From Thermoleophilaceae bacterium (lineage in GTDB: Bacteria; Actinomycetota; Thermoleophilia; Solirubrobacterales; Thermoleophilaceae), in NCBI GenBank assembly GCA_040901445.1, contig JBBDYQ010000007.1, positions 1-64,000 on the forward strand: a DNA stretch of 64,000 nt, written 5' to 3'. A program made the translations under genes and the position numbers. The notes below the pieces were generated by a model that saw only the letters and a program-made list of their open reading frames with translations, did not search any database and was not told the DNA's origin. This document shows, in pieces, positions 16,289 through 24,345 of this stretch; position 1 is the first letter of the stretch, and each line of letters opens with the position of its first letter.

Positions 16289-17523
16289 GGGTCGCGCGGG
16301 TCGAGACCGCCGAGCAGGTGCGCGCGCTGGTGCCGCCCGCGCGCAGCGCGGAGGACGACGTGCGGCCGATCCTGGATGCCGTCCGCGAGCGTGGCGACGC
16401 CGCCGTGCGCGAGCTCACCGAGCGCTTCGACCCGGCCGGCCTGGCGCCCGAGCGGCTGCGCGTGCCGGCGCCCGAGATCGCGGCTGCGGTCGGGGTGGTC
16501 GAGCCCGCATTGCTCGACGCCATGCGGGTGGCGATCGCCAACGTGCGCGCGGTGGCCGAGGCGCAGCTTCGCGACGAGACGGTCGTGGAGCTGCCGGCCG
16601 GGCAGCGCGTGGCGGTGGCCGAGCTGCCTGTGCGCCGCGCCGCCGCGTATGTCCCGGGCGGGCGCGCGCCGTACCCCTCGACCGTGATCATGTGTGCTGT
16701 CACCGCGTGGGCCGCCGGGGTGGACGAGCTGGCCGTGTGCGCGCCGCCCGGCCCCGAGGGCCGCGCGCACCCCGCGATCCTCGCCGCATGCGCGCTGTGC
16801 GGCGTGACCGAGGTCTACCGGATGGGCGGGGCACAGGCCATCGCCGCGCTGGCCTTCGGGACCGAGTCCGTCCCGCCCGTGGATGTGATCGCCGGGCCGG
16901 GCAACGCCTACGTCCAGGAGGCCAAGCGGCAGCTGGCCGGCGTGGTGGGCATCGACGGGATCGCGGGCCCGAGCGAGCTGGTGGTGGTCGCAAGCTCGGG
17001 GACGGACCCCGAGCTTGCGGCGCTGGACCTGCTGGCCCAGGCCGAGCACGGGCCCGACAGCCTGGTGGCGTGCATCTCACCCGAGCCGGACCTCCTCGCC
17101 GCGGTGGCTGACGCATGCGCGTCGCCGGGCCCGACCGTGACCGACGCGCCGCTGGCCCTGGTGCAGGTGCCCGACACCCGCGCCGGAGTGCGGCTGGCCG
17201 ACGAGATCGCCCCCGAGCACCTGGAGCTCGTGGGGGAGGAAGCCGAGGCCCTCGCCGGTTCGGTGCGCGCCGCCGGCTGCCTGTTCGTGGGCCGCGACGC
17301 CGCCACCGCGTTCGGCGACTACGTGGCCGGCTCGAACCACGTGCTGCCCACGGGCGGCGCAGCGCGCTTCGCCAGCGCGCTGTCACCGGCAACCTTCCGC
17401 CGGCGGATGACTAGGGTGACCCTGGCCCCCGGAGCGGCCGAGCGGCTCGCGCCGGCGGGCGCCGCCCTCGCCCGCGCGGAGGGCTTCCTCGTCCACGGCG
17501 AGTCCATGGAGCGACGCGCATGA
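16285..17523 (+). CDS. hisD: Histidinol dehydrogenase
   Basis: 412 residues. It oxidises L-histidinol to histidine with two NAD. Family blocks: YVPGGRAPYPSTVIM, GVTEVYRMGGAQAIAALAFG, VDVIAGPGNAYVQEAK, GPSELVVVAS, the zinc/catalytic region QAEHGPDS and EIAPEHLEL, and GSNHVLPTGGAARF. Start ATG 16285 gives the ATGA overlap with hisG; longer frames upstream lie inside hisG. Overlaps hisB by ATGA. Confidence 0.97.
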   Translation: MRVARVETAEQVRALVPPARSAEDDVRPILDAVRERGDAAVRELTERFDPAGLAPERLRVPAPEIAAAVGVVEPALLDAMRVAIANVRAVAEAQLRDETVVELPAGQRVAVAELPVRRAAAYVPGGRAPYPSTVIMCAVTAWAAGVDELAVCAPPGPEGRAHPAILAACALCGVTEVYRMGGAQAIAALAFGTESVPPVDVIAGPGNAYVQEAKRQLAGVVGIDGIAGPSELVVVASSGTDPELAALDLLAQAEHGPDSLVACISPEPDLLAAVADACASPGPTVTDAPLALVQVPDTRAGVRLADEIAPEHLELVGEEAEALAGSVRAAGCLFVGRDAATAFGDYVAGSNHVLPTGGAARFASALSPATFRRRMTRVTLAPGAAERLAPAGAALARAEGFLVHGESMERRA

Positions 17524-18107
17524 CCCGCAGCGCCGAGATCACCCGCAGCACCAAGGAGACGGACATCCGCGCCACGCTGGCCCTCGACGGCCGCGGCGAC
17601 GGCGTCCGCTCCACCGGCGTCGGCTTCTTCGACCACCTGCTCGACGCGCTGGCCCATCACGGCCGTCTGGACCTGGACATCGAGGCCAAGGGGGACCTCG
17701 AGACGGGCTCCCACCACACCGTCGAGGATGCCGGCATCGTGATCGGGCAGGCGCTTGACGCCGCACTCGGCGATCGCGCGGGCATAGCGCGCTACGGCCA
17801 CGCCGTGGTGCCGATGGACGACGCCCGAGCAAGTGCCGCGATCGACGTGTCGGGGCGGCCGTTCTGCGCGCTCGAGGGCGAACTGTCCGAGCACGAGATC
17901 GGTGGCTTCGAGCCCGGCCTTCTCGAGGAGTTCCTGCGCGCCGTGGCCAACCAGGCCAAGATCTGCGTGCACGTGACCGTGGAGAGCGGCACCAACCCCC
18001 ACCACATCGTTGAGGCGGCCACCAAGGCTTTCGCCCGCGCGCTGCGCCAGGCGGTGTCGCTCGACCCGTCCGAGACCGGCATTCCGTCCACCAAGGGCCT
18101 GCTGTGA
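17520..18107 (+). CDS. hisB: Imidazoleglycerol-phosphate dehydratase
   Basis: 195 residues, the monofunctional dehydratase. It has GVGFFDHLLDALAHHGRLDL, the metal-binding HHTVEDAGIVIGQAL, and the second His cluster TNPHHIVEAATKAFARAL. It acts in step 6 of histidine synthesis. Coupled on both sides (ATGA with hisD, GTGA with hisH). Confidence 0.97.
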   Translation: MTRSAEITRSTKETDIRATLALDGRGDGVRSTGVGFFDHLLDALAHHGRLDLDIEAKGDLETGSHHTVEDAGIVIGQALDAALGDRAGIARYGHAVVPMDDARASAAIDVSGRPFCALEGELSEHEIGGFEPGLLEEFLRAVANQAKICVHVTVESGTNPHHIVEAATKAFARALRQAVSLDPSETGIPSTKGLL

Positions 18108-18703
18108 TCGCGATCCTCGACTACGGGATGGGCAACCTGCGTTCGGTGGAGAAGGCGCTCGAGCGCGTCGGCAGGCGGGCCGAGGTGACGAACGACCACG
18201 CTCGCATCCGCGCCGCGGACGCGCTCGTCCTGCCCGGCGTCGGCGCGTTTCCCAGGGCGATGGCGGAGATCCGCCGGCTGGAGCTCGACGCCGTCCTGCG
18301 CGAGCGGGTGGATGCGGGCGTCCCCGTGCTCGGCATCTGCCTGGGCATGCAGCTCCTGTTCGACGGCTCCGAGGAGCTGGGCGGCGCGGAGGGGCTGAGC
18401 CTGCTGCCGGGGAAGGTCGAGCGCCTCGAGGCGGACGGGCTGAAGCTGCCGCAGATCGGCTGGAACGCCGTGGGCTGGCGCAACGGCTCGCCGCTGCACG
18501 CCGGGCTGCCGGACCCGTGCCCCTTCTACCACGTGCACACGTTCGCCCCGCGCCCGTCGGATCCGGAGATCGTGCTCGGCACGGCCACCTACGGCGGCGA
18601 GTTCGCGAGCGCGGTGGGCCGCGGCGGCGTGTCCGGCGTCCAGTTCCACCCCGAGAAGTCGGGGCCGGACGGGCTGGCGCTGCTCGCCAACTTCGCCCGA
18701 TGA
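18104..18703 (+). CDS. hisH: Imidazole glycerol phosphate synthase, glutaminase subunit
   Basis: 199 residues, class I glutamine amidotransferase. The N-terminus is ILDYGMGNLRSVEKAL, the nucleophile is C79 in GICLGMQLLF, and the catalytic His-Glu pair is HPEKSG near the C-terminus. It supplies ammonia to HisF, whose gene is here displaced by two inserted genes. Start is GTG 18104. ATGA overlap with hisA. Confidence 0.97.
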   Translation: MIAILDYGMGNLRSVEKALERVGRRAEVTNDHARIRAADALVLPGVGAFPRAMAEIRRLELDAVLRERVDAGVPVLGICLGMQLLFDGSEELGGAEGLSLLPGKVERLEADGLKLPQIGWNAVGWRNGSPLHAGLPDPCPFYHVHTFAPRPSDPEIVLGTATYGGEFASAVGRGGVSGVQFHPEKSGPDGLALLANFAR

Positions 18704-19443
18704 TCCTCATCCCGGCGATCGACATCCGCGACGGCCGGGCCGTCCGGCTGCGCCAGGGCGACTTCGCCCAGGAGACCGTGTATGCCGACGACCCGCTCGA
18801 GGCGGCCCGCTCCTGGGTGGAGGAGGGGGCGCGCTTCCTGCACGTGGTCGACCTGGACGGCGCGCGCGAGGGAGCGCCCCAGAACCTGCGCCACCTCGAG
18901 CGGATCACGAGCGAGGTGGACGTGCCGGTGCAGTACGGCGGCGGCCTGCGCTCGCTCGTCGCGGTGCGCCAGGCGCTGGCCGCCGGCGCCGACCGCGTGA
19001 TCCTCGGCACGGCCGCCTACAGCGACGTGGAGTTCCTGGAGCAGGCGCTGGGGATGTGGGACCCGCGCGTGCTCGTGGCCGTCGACGTCCGCGACGGGAA
19101 TGTCTCGGTATCGGGCTGGACCAAGGCCACGCAGATGCCCGCCGAGGACCTGATCGAGCGCATGCAGCGCCACGGCGCCACCCGCTTCGTCTACACCAGC
19201 GTGGACCGCGACGGCATGCTGGAGGGGCCCGACCTCGACGAGGTGCGGCGGATCTCGGGCGTCGTGCGGGGACGCTTCCTCTACTCCGGCGGCATCGGCT
19301 CGGCCGAGCACCTGGCCGCGCTGAAGGGCCTGCGTCTCGTGAACCTCGCGGGCGTCGTCTCGGGCAAGGCCCTGTACGAGAAGCGCTTCACCGTGGCCGA
19401 GGGCAACGCCGCACTTGCTACAGTGCGTAGCAATGACGTCTGA
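18700..19443 (+). CDS. hisA: ProFAR isomerase
   Basis: 247 residues, (beta/alpha)8 barrel. The first catalytic Asp is in [14 protein letters not shown], phosphate-binding loops are QYGGGLRS and [10 protein letters not shown], and the second catalytic Asp is in [10 protein letters not shown]. PriA-type dual activity for tryptophan synthesis, seen in many actinobacteria, cannot be judged from sequence alone. Its last 11 bases overlap the start of the antitoxin gene, whose candidate operator lies inside the hisA 3' end. Confidence 0.95.
   Translation: MILIPAIDIRDGRAVRLRQGDFAQETVYADDPLEAARSWVEEGARFLHVVDLDGAREGAPQNLRHLERITSEVDVPVQYGGGLRSLVAVRQALAAGADRVILGTAAYSDVEFLEQALGMWDPRVLVAVDVRDGNVSVSGWTKATQMPAEDLIERMQRHGATRFVYTSVDRDGMLEGPDLDEVRRISGVVRGRFLYSGGIGSAEHLAALKGLRLVNLAGVVSGKALYEKRFTVAEGNAALATVRSNDV
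19415..19433. promoter_or_regulatory. Inverted repeat at antitoxin start, candidate autoregulatory operator
   Basis: TTGCTAC, five bases, GTAGCAA: perfect 7-bp arms ending on the first base of the antitoxin ATG. Antitoxins of this kind repress their own operon through such palindromes. The position inside hisA suggests the TA pair keeps its own control within the operon. Inferred. Confidence 0.55.
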
Positions 19444-19693
19444 CCGTGAGATCCCACAGCGTGAGCTGCGCAACGACATCGCTCGCGTGCTGCGCGAGGC
19501 GGAGGCCGGCGCCTCCTTCACGGTCACCGTTCGCGGCCGTCCGGTGGCGCGCCTCGGCCCGCTCGAGGAGGCGCCCGGCCCTCGGACCGACATCGACCGG
19601 GAGACGCTCGGCTGGATCCTGTCGGCGCCCGTCGACAGCGAGCGTTTGGCGGCCGATCTCGACGCCGCCGAGCCGCCGATCGAGTTCGAGTGA
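19433..19693 (+). CDS. Phd/YefM-type antitoxin
   Basis: 86 residues. The N-terminal DNA-binding half, [16 protein letters not shown] then [16 protein letters not shown], matches the Phd/YefM fold; the acidic C-terminus (DIDRET to PPIEFE) is the usual toxin-wrapping tail. ATG 19433 overlaps the last 11 bases of hisA. A TTG 18 bases upstream would add six residues and is less likely. Its TGA overlaps the toxin GTG (GTGA), as is usual for TA pairs. It forms an insertion between hisA and hisF. Confidence 0.9.
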   Translation: MTSDREIPQRELRNDIARVLREAEAGASFTVTVRGRPVARLGPLEEAPGPRTDIDRETLGWILSAPVDSERLAADLDAAEPPIEFE

Positions 19694-20085
19694 CCGAGTC
19701 CCTGCTGGACACCTCCGTCCTGATCGGCGGCAGCGACCAGCCCCTGCCCGGCGACCAGGCGACGCGGGCCGCGATCTCCGTGGTGACCCTCGGCGAGCTT
19801 CGCGCAGGGGTCCTGCTCGCGGCCGAGGCTGCGTCGCGGGCCGCACGGGCGCAGCGGCTGGCGCGCATCCGAGCGGCGCTGCTGGCCCTCCCGGTGGACG
19901 ACGCCGTCGCCGATCAGTACGGCGTCGCGCTGGCTCACGCCCGCCAGCGCCGCCGGGTCACCAAGGCCACCGACCTCCTGATCATCGCCACGGCGGCGGC
20001 AACCGGCCGCCTGCTCATGACCCACGACCGCTCGCAGGCGGCGCTCGCGCGCGAGCTCGACCTGCCCGTGAGCGTGCCGGACTGA
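19690..20085 (+). CDS. VapC-type PIN-domain ribonuclease toxin
   Basis: 131 residues, PIN domain with all four acidic metal ligands in place: D7 (LLDTSV), E36 (TLGELRAG), D95 ([12 protein letters not shown]) and D113 (MTHDRSQ). An intact active site suggests a working RNase, typically aimed at tRNA or rRNA. Start is GTG 19690, coupled to the antitoxin by GTGA. Its TGA overlaps the hisF ATG by one base (TGATG), so toxin and HisF translation are linked. Confidence 0.93.
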   Translation: MTESLLDTSVLIGGSDQPLPGDQATRAAISVVTLGELRAGVLLAAEAASRAARAQRLARIRAALLALPVDDAVADQYGVALAHARQRRRVTKATDLLIIATAAATGRLLMTHDRSQAALARELDLPVSVPD

Positions 20086-20843
20086 TGCTGCTGCGCCGCG
20101 TCATCCCCTGCCTGGACATCGACAAGGGCCGCGTCGTGAAGGGAACGAACTTCGTCGACATCCAGGACGCGGGCGACCCCGTGGAGCTGGCCGAGCGCTA
20201 TGAGGCAGAGGGCGCCGACGAGCTCTGCTTCCTCGACATCACGGCCTCGCACGAGAAGCGCGACACGGTCGTGGCGCTGGCCCGGCGGACGGCGGACAAC
20301 GTCTTCGTGCCGTTCACGATCGGCGGCGGCATCCGCTCGGCGGCCGACGCGCAGGCCGTGCTCGACGCGGGCGCCGACAAGGTGTCGGTGAACTCCGCGG
20401 CGGTGCGCCGGCCCGAGCTGCTGGGCGAGCTCGCGGAGGTGTTCGGCGCACAGTGCGTCGTGCTCGCCATCGATGCGCGCCGCACCGAGGAGGGCTTCTA
20501 CGAGGTGGTCGTGGACGGCGGCCGCACGCCCGTGGGCCGCGACGCCGTGGGCTGGGCGCGCGAGGCGGTGGAGCGGGGAGCGGGGGAGATCCTGCTCACG
20601 AGCATGGACCGCGACGGCACCGAGGACGGCTACGAGCTGACGCTCACACGGGGCGTGGCGGGGGCCGTGGACGTGCCCGTGATCGCCTCCGGCGGGGCGG
20701 GCACGCTCGACCACCTCGTGGACGCGGTGGAGGACGGTGGGGCCGACGCCGTGCTGTGCGCCTCGATCTTCCACTACGGGCGCTACAGCGTGCGCGAGGC
20801 CAAGGAGCGCATGCGGGAAGCGGGAATCCCGGTCCGGGCGTAG
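20085..20843 (+). CDS. hisF: Imidazole glycerol phosphate synthase, cyclase subunit
   Basis: 252 residues, (beta/alpha)8 barrel partner of HisH. It has [16 protein letters not shown] with the catalytic Asp (D11), FTIGGGIRS, the second catalytic Asp in LTSMDRDGT, and [12 protein letters not shown]. Only two genes of foreign type separate it from hisA. The operon appears to end just after it at a hairpin over its stop codon. Confidence 0.97.
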   Translation: MLLRRVIPCLDIDKGRVVKGTNFVDIQDAGDPVELAERYEAEGADELCFLDITASHEKRDTVVALARRTADNVFVPFTIGGGIRSAADAQAVLDAGADKVSVNSAAVRRPELLGELAEVFGAQCVVLAIDARRTEEGFYEVVVDGGRTPVGRDAVGWAREAVERGAGEILLTSMDRDGTEDGYELTLTRGVAGAVDVPVIASGGAGTLDHLVDAVEDGGADAVLCASIFHYGRYSVREAKERMREAGIPVRA

Positions 20844-20880
20844 GCCACGCCCGGACCGCCTGGACGTTCGTCCACTTTTC
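20831..20880 (+). terminator. Double hairpin terminator of the his operon
   Basis: An 11-bp stem GGTCCGGGCGT / ACGCCCGGACC (20831-20857, loop AGGCC) spans the hisF stop codon. A second small stem TGGAC-GTTC-GTCCA (20861-20874) is followed by CTTTT. Together they make a convincing factor-independent stop. Confidence 0.7.
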
Positions 20881-20903
20881 GGCGGTTTCCCAAAGTCCGG
20901 GGT

Positions 20904-20909
20904 TACGGT
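20904..20909 (+). promoter_or_regulatory. -10 box TACGGT for the 20920 gene
   Basis: TACGGT lies 7 nt before GTG 20917 and 10 nt before ATG 20920, fitting a leaderless transcript. Confidence 0.45.
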
Positions 20910-20919
20910 CGGCCTAGTG

Positions 20920-21645
20920 ATGCACGGACGCGTTGCCCTGGGCCTTGCCGCACTCGCCTTCCTCGCCTTCCCGGCGGCCGCAAGCGCGGGCCCCGCCGAG
21001 GACTTCGCCGCGGTGTTCGAGGACTGGCGGCCGGACGGCGAGGTCAGCCCGTGCCGCTGGTCACAGCCGCAGCTCGAGAACACCGTCTTCGTCACCGGCT
21101 TCGTCGCCGACCTGGCCTACAGCGACTTCCCGGCCGAGGTGGCCCGCGAGCTCGGCCGCTGGAAGCAGGGCCGCTGCGCGCCCCAGCGCACGGATGCCGG
21201 CGCGCCCGACCGCGGCCGCTCCCCCGGGACCGTGGTGACCCCGGCCCGCCCGCCCTCGCCGGCGGCCCGGGCGGAGTCCCCGATCGGCGCACTGCGAATC
21301 GTGCGCGTGAGGATCCGCGGCAACGCCCGCCGCGAGTACGTCCGGATCGCCAACACGGGCCGCCGCACCGCGCGCCTGTCCGGCGCCACCATCCGCAACG
21401 GCCGGCGCCTGCGGCTGCGCCTGCCGCGCAGCCTGACCATCCGCGGCGGTCGCGCGGTCACGGTGTACGTGCGCTGCGCCCGCGGCACGCGCCGCGCCGT
21501 GGTCCGCGGCTCACGTGTCTACGCGTGCTCGCGCCGCCGCTCCCTGTTCGCCGATCGCGGCGACATCGCGAAGCTCGCCGACGGCCGTGGGACCGTCATC
21601 TCGCAGCGCGGCTCCGGTCGCAACAGCGGCGCGCGCCGCTTCTGA
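20920..21645 (+). CDS. Secreted protein with a lamin-tail-like domain
   Basis: 241 residues. The signal peptide (about 1-23, AAASA cleavage) is followed by a domain with one conserved Cys (about 45) and DFPAEVARELGRWKQGRC, and a Pro-rich linker. From about 120 comes an LTD-like beta domain: strand YVRIANTGRRTARLSGATI, then GGRAVTVYVRC, and the closing DRGDIAKLADGRGTVIS typical of lamin-tail folds. The domain is extremely Arg-rich. LTD proteins in bacteria are usually exported and may bind surfaces or nucleic acid; the role here is unknown. GTG 20917 is an equally possible start. Confidence 0.75.
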   Translation: MHGRVALGLAALAFLAFPAAASAGPAEDFAAVFEDWRPDGEVSPCRWSQPQLENTVFVTGFVADLAYSDFPAEVARELGRWKQGRCAPQRTDAGAPDRGRSPGTVVTPARPPSPAARAESPIGALRIVRVRIRGNARREYVRIANTGRRTARLSGATIRNGRRLRLRLPRSLTIRGGRAVTVYVRCARGTRRAVVRGSRVYACSRRRSLFADRGDIAKLADGRGTVISQRGSGRNSGARRF

Positions 21646-21715
21646 GCCTGCGGGGGGCGCAGCCCGCCTCCCACACACCGGCGTTCTGAGGGCCGGGCCT
21701 GGCACCCTCCCGGGG

Positions 21716-22954
21716 GTGAGCGGCGTGGAGACCGGCGGTCTGCGTGAGCGGGTGAAGGCCCTTCCGGGCCTCGATCGCGTGCTGCCCGAGCTGGAGGGGC
21801 TGCCGCCCGCCTTCCTCGTCGGGGGCGCGGTGCGGGACCTGCTGCGCGGCGCGTCGGCCGTGGACCTCGACGTGGCGGTCGAGGGAGACGCGCCCGCGGC
21901 GGCCAGGACCCTGGCGGAGCGGCTCGGGGGTGCGGCTGTCGAGCACGAGCGCTTCGGCACGGCCACCTTGCGCGCCAACGGCATCGTCCTCGACCTGGCC
22001 ACCACCCGGCGCGAGCGCTACCCGCAGCCCGGCGCGCTGCCCGCTGTGGAGCCCGCCGCCCTCGCCGACGACCTCGTGCGGCGCGACTTCACGATCAACG
22101 CGATGGCCGTGGGCCTGAGTGGCTCCGATCTCGGCCGCCTGCACGACCCACACGGCGGGCTCGCCGACCTCGAGGCCGGCACCGTGCGCGTGCTCCATCC
22201 GCGCAGCTTCCTCGACGACCCCACCCGGCTCCTGCGTGCCGTGCGCTACGAGGCCCGTCTGGGCTTTCGCATCCACGCCGGCACCGAGCGCCTGGCGCGC
22301 GAGGCCGCGGCCGGGCCCGCGCTCGGCACGGTGTCGGGCAAGCGTGTGCGCGACGAGCTGATGGACCTCCTGAGCGAGACCGAGGCGCCAGCGGCGGTGT
22401 GGCGGCTGCGCGACCTGGGCCTCGACCGCGCGCTGCACCCTGCTCTGCGGGCGGACCCGGACCTCGTGGCGTCCACGCAGCTCGGCTGCGCCGAGACCGG
22501 CGCCGACCCCGGCCTGGCGGCGCTCGCCGCGCTCGTGAGCGGCGACCCGGGCGCCGCCGCTGCGTGGGTCGAGGAGCTCCAGCTCACGCGCGACGAGCGC
22601 GACGCCGTGCTGCGCGCCGCCGCACGCGCGCCCGCGCTGGCCGCGGCGCTGGACGACCGCCTGCGGCCCTCCGAGCTAAGCGATCTGCTCGCGCCCGAGC
22701 CGCCGGAGGCCCTGGCGCTGGCCCTCGGGCTTGGAGCACCCGCGGAGCCGCTGCTGCGCTGGACGTCCGATCTCCGTCAGGTCCGCCTCGAGATCGGCGG
22801 ACACGACCTGCGCGCGGCGGGCATCCCGGAGTCGCCGGCGCTCGGCGCGGCCCTGGATGACACGCTGAGGCGAAAGCTCGACGGCGAGCTGGCCGGCCGC
22901 GAGGAGGAGCTGCAGGCCGCCCTGGCGCGGGCACGCGAGGAGGCGGACCGATGA
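21716..22954 (+). CDS. cca: tRNA nucleotidyltransferase / poly(A) polymerase family protein
   Basis: 412 residues, class II CCA-adding family. Nucleotidyltransferase motif FLVGGAVRDLLRG with DLDVAVEGDA supplies the two metal-binding Asp. RRDFTINAMAVGL and DDPTRLLRAVRYEARLGF are the next family blocks, with nucleotide-selection residues in the latter region. At 412 residues it lacks a C-terminal HD domain; a split CC- or A-adding role is possible but unproven. Start is GTG 21716, in a CACCCT-N7-GTG context. ATGA overlap with pgeF. Confidence 0.9.
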   Translation: MSGVETGGLRERVKALPGLDRVLPELEGLPPAFLVGGAVRDLLRGASAVDLDVAVEGDAPAAARTLAERLGGAAVEHERFGTATLRANGIVLDLATTRRERYPQPGALPAVEPAALADDLVRRDFTINAMAVGLSGSDLGRLHDPHGGLADLEAGTVRVLHPRSFLDDPTRLLRAVRYEARLGFRIHAGTERLAREAAAGPALGTVSGKRVRDELMDLLSETEAPAAVWRLRDLGLDRALHPALRADPDLVASTQLGCAETGADPGLAALAALVSGDPGAAAAWVEELQLTRDERDAVLRAAARAPALAAALDDRLRPSELSDLLAPEPPEALALALGLGAPAEPLLRWTSDLRQVRLEIGGHDLRAAGIPESPALGAALDDTLRRKLDGELAGREEELQAALARAREEADR

Positions 22955-23637
22955 TCGAGTTCGGCCTGCCGGGCGCGAGGGTGGCGTTCTCCACGCGCAA
23001 GGGCGGGGTGAGCGAGGGGCCGTTCGCGTCGCTCAACCTGGGCCACCTCACCGATGACGACCCCGCCGCCGTGGCGGAGAACCGCCGGCGTCTCGCGGCA
23101 GCCGCCGGGACGGTGCCGGAGGAGATCGCCATGAGCCGGCAGGTGCACGGCGCCGACCTGGCCGAGTGGGAGGAACCGCCATCCGGGGGGGAGCTCCGGA
23201 GGGTGGACGGCCATCTCAGCGCCGAGCGCGGCCTGCCCCTGCTCGTGCTCGTGGCCGACTGCCTGCCGGTGGCCCTTGCCGGCGGCGGGCGCGTCGCGAT
23301 GCTGCACTGCGGCTGGCGCGGCCTCGCGGCGGGCATCCTCGAGCGTGCGCTCGACCGCTTCGACGAGCCCCCGGCGGCGGCGTTCGGCCCGGCGATCGGG
23401 CCCTGCTGCTACGAGGTCGGCCCTGAGGTGCTGGCCGCGTTCGAGCCGCTCGCCGGGGTGGCGGAGGGACGCATGCTCGACCTCAAGGCCGTCGCGCGGC
23501 GGACCCTGGATGCGAACGGCGTGGCCCTGGTCGAGGACGCCGCCCACTGCACGTCGTGCCGCCCGGACCTCTTCTTCAGCCACCGGCGCGACGGCGGCGT
23601 CACGGGGCGCCAGGGAGGACTCGTGTGGCGGACCTGA
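22951..23637 (+). CDS. pgeF: YfiH/LACC1-family purine nucleoside phosphorylase-like, peptidoglycan editing factor
   Basis: 228 residues. Family blocks: FSTRKGGVSEGPFASLNLG, MSRQVHGADL (metal His), LVADCLPVAL (metal Cys), LHCGWRGLAAGIL (metal His), GPAIGPCCYEVG and HCTSCRPDLFFSHRRDGG. Members are called polyphenol or multicopper oxidases in old annotation, but act on purine nucleosides and affect peptidoglycan composition. It sits in front of yggS as in many actinobacterial division clusters. Confidence 0.92.
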   Translation: MIEFGLPGARVAFSTRKGGVSEGPFASLNLGHLTDDDPAAVAENRRRLAAAAGTVPEEIAMSRQVHGADLAEWEEPPSGGELRRVDGHLSAERGLPLLVLVADCLPVALAGGGRVAMLHCGWRGLAAGILERALDRFDEPPAAAFGPAIGPCCYEVGPEVLAAFEPLAGVAEGRMLDLKAVARRTLDANGVALVEDAAHCTSCRPDLFFSHRRDGGVTGRQGGLVWRT

Positions 23638-24257
23638 CCCCGGAGCGCGTGCGCCGCAACCTCGAGGACGTCCGGGAGCGCATGGCCGGCGCCGGCCGCG
23701 ACCCGGCGGACGTGGAGATCTGTGCGGCGATCAAGTACGTCCCCGCCGGGCACCTGCCCGCCCTGGCCGAGGCGGGCATCGCGCTCGTGGGCGAGAACAG
23801 GGCGCAGGACCTGCTCGCCAAGCAGGAGCGCCACCGGGACCTGTTCACCTGGGACTTCATCGGCGCCCTTCAGAGCCGCAAGGTCCGTGATGTGGCGCCG
23901 AACGTGCGGCTCATCCATTCCGTGGCGTCCGACTCCGTGCTGCGCCGCCTGGAGGGCCAACCGGCCGTCGAGGTGCTCGTGCAGGTGAACGTGACGGGTG
24001 AGGAGGCCAAGCAGGGGGTCTCCCCCTCCGAGCTCGGCGAGTTCATCGCCCGCTGCCCCGTGCCCGTGGGCGGCCTGACCACCATGCCGCCCTTCGCGGA
24101 GCGGGCCGAGGACAGCCGGCGCCATTTCGCCCGCCTCGCCGAGCTGGCGGCCGAGCACGGTCTCGAGCGGCTCTCCATGGGGACGACGCAGGACTTCGAG
24201 GTGGCGGTTGCCGAAGGGGCGACGATCGTCCGTCTCGGGACCGTTCTCTACACCTGA
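23625..24257 (+). CDS. YggS-family PLP homeostasis protein
   Basis: 210 residues, alanine-racemase-N barrel. The PLP Lys is in ICAAIKYVPAG; WDFIGALQSRKV (instead of the usual HxIG) and LSMGTTQDFEVAVAEGATIVRLG follow. It keeps free pyridoxal phosphate in balance. Start GTG 23625 overlaps the pgeF end by 13 bases. The pgeF-yggS pair normally precedes sepF; here sepF is 5 kb away, separated by the phosphatase-protease-ATPase block. Confidence 0.92.
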   Translation: MADLTPERVRRNLEDVRERMAGAGRDPADVEICAAIKYVPAGHLPALAEAGIALVGENRAQDLLAKQERHRDLFTWDFIGALQSRKVRDVAPNVRLIHSVASDSVLRRLEGQPAVEVLVQVNVTGEEAKQGVSPSELGEFIARCPVPVGGLTTMPPFAERAEDSRRHFARLAELAAEHGLERLSMGTTQDFEVAVAEGATIVRLGTVLYT

Positions 24258-24345
24258 GCCCCGCCGGGGCCGATCCTGCACATGCACGTGGTCACGGGGG
24301 GTACCCTGTGCCCACCCCGTTCCCCTTTTTCGGGGGTCAGTTCGC

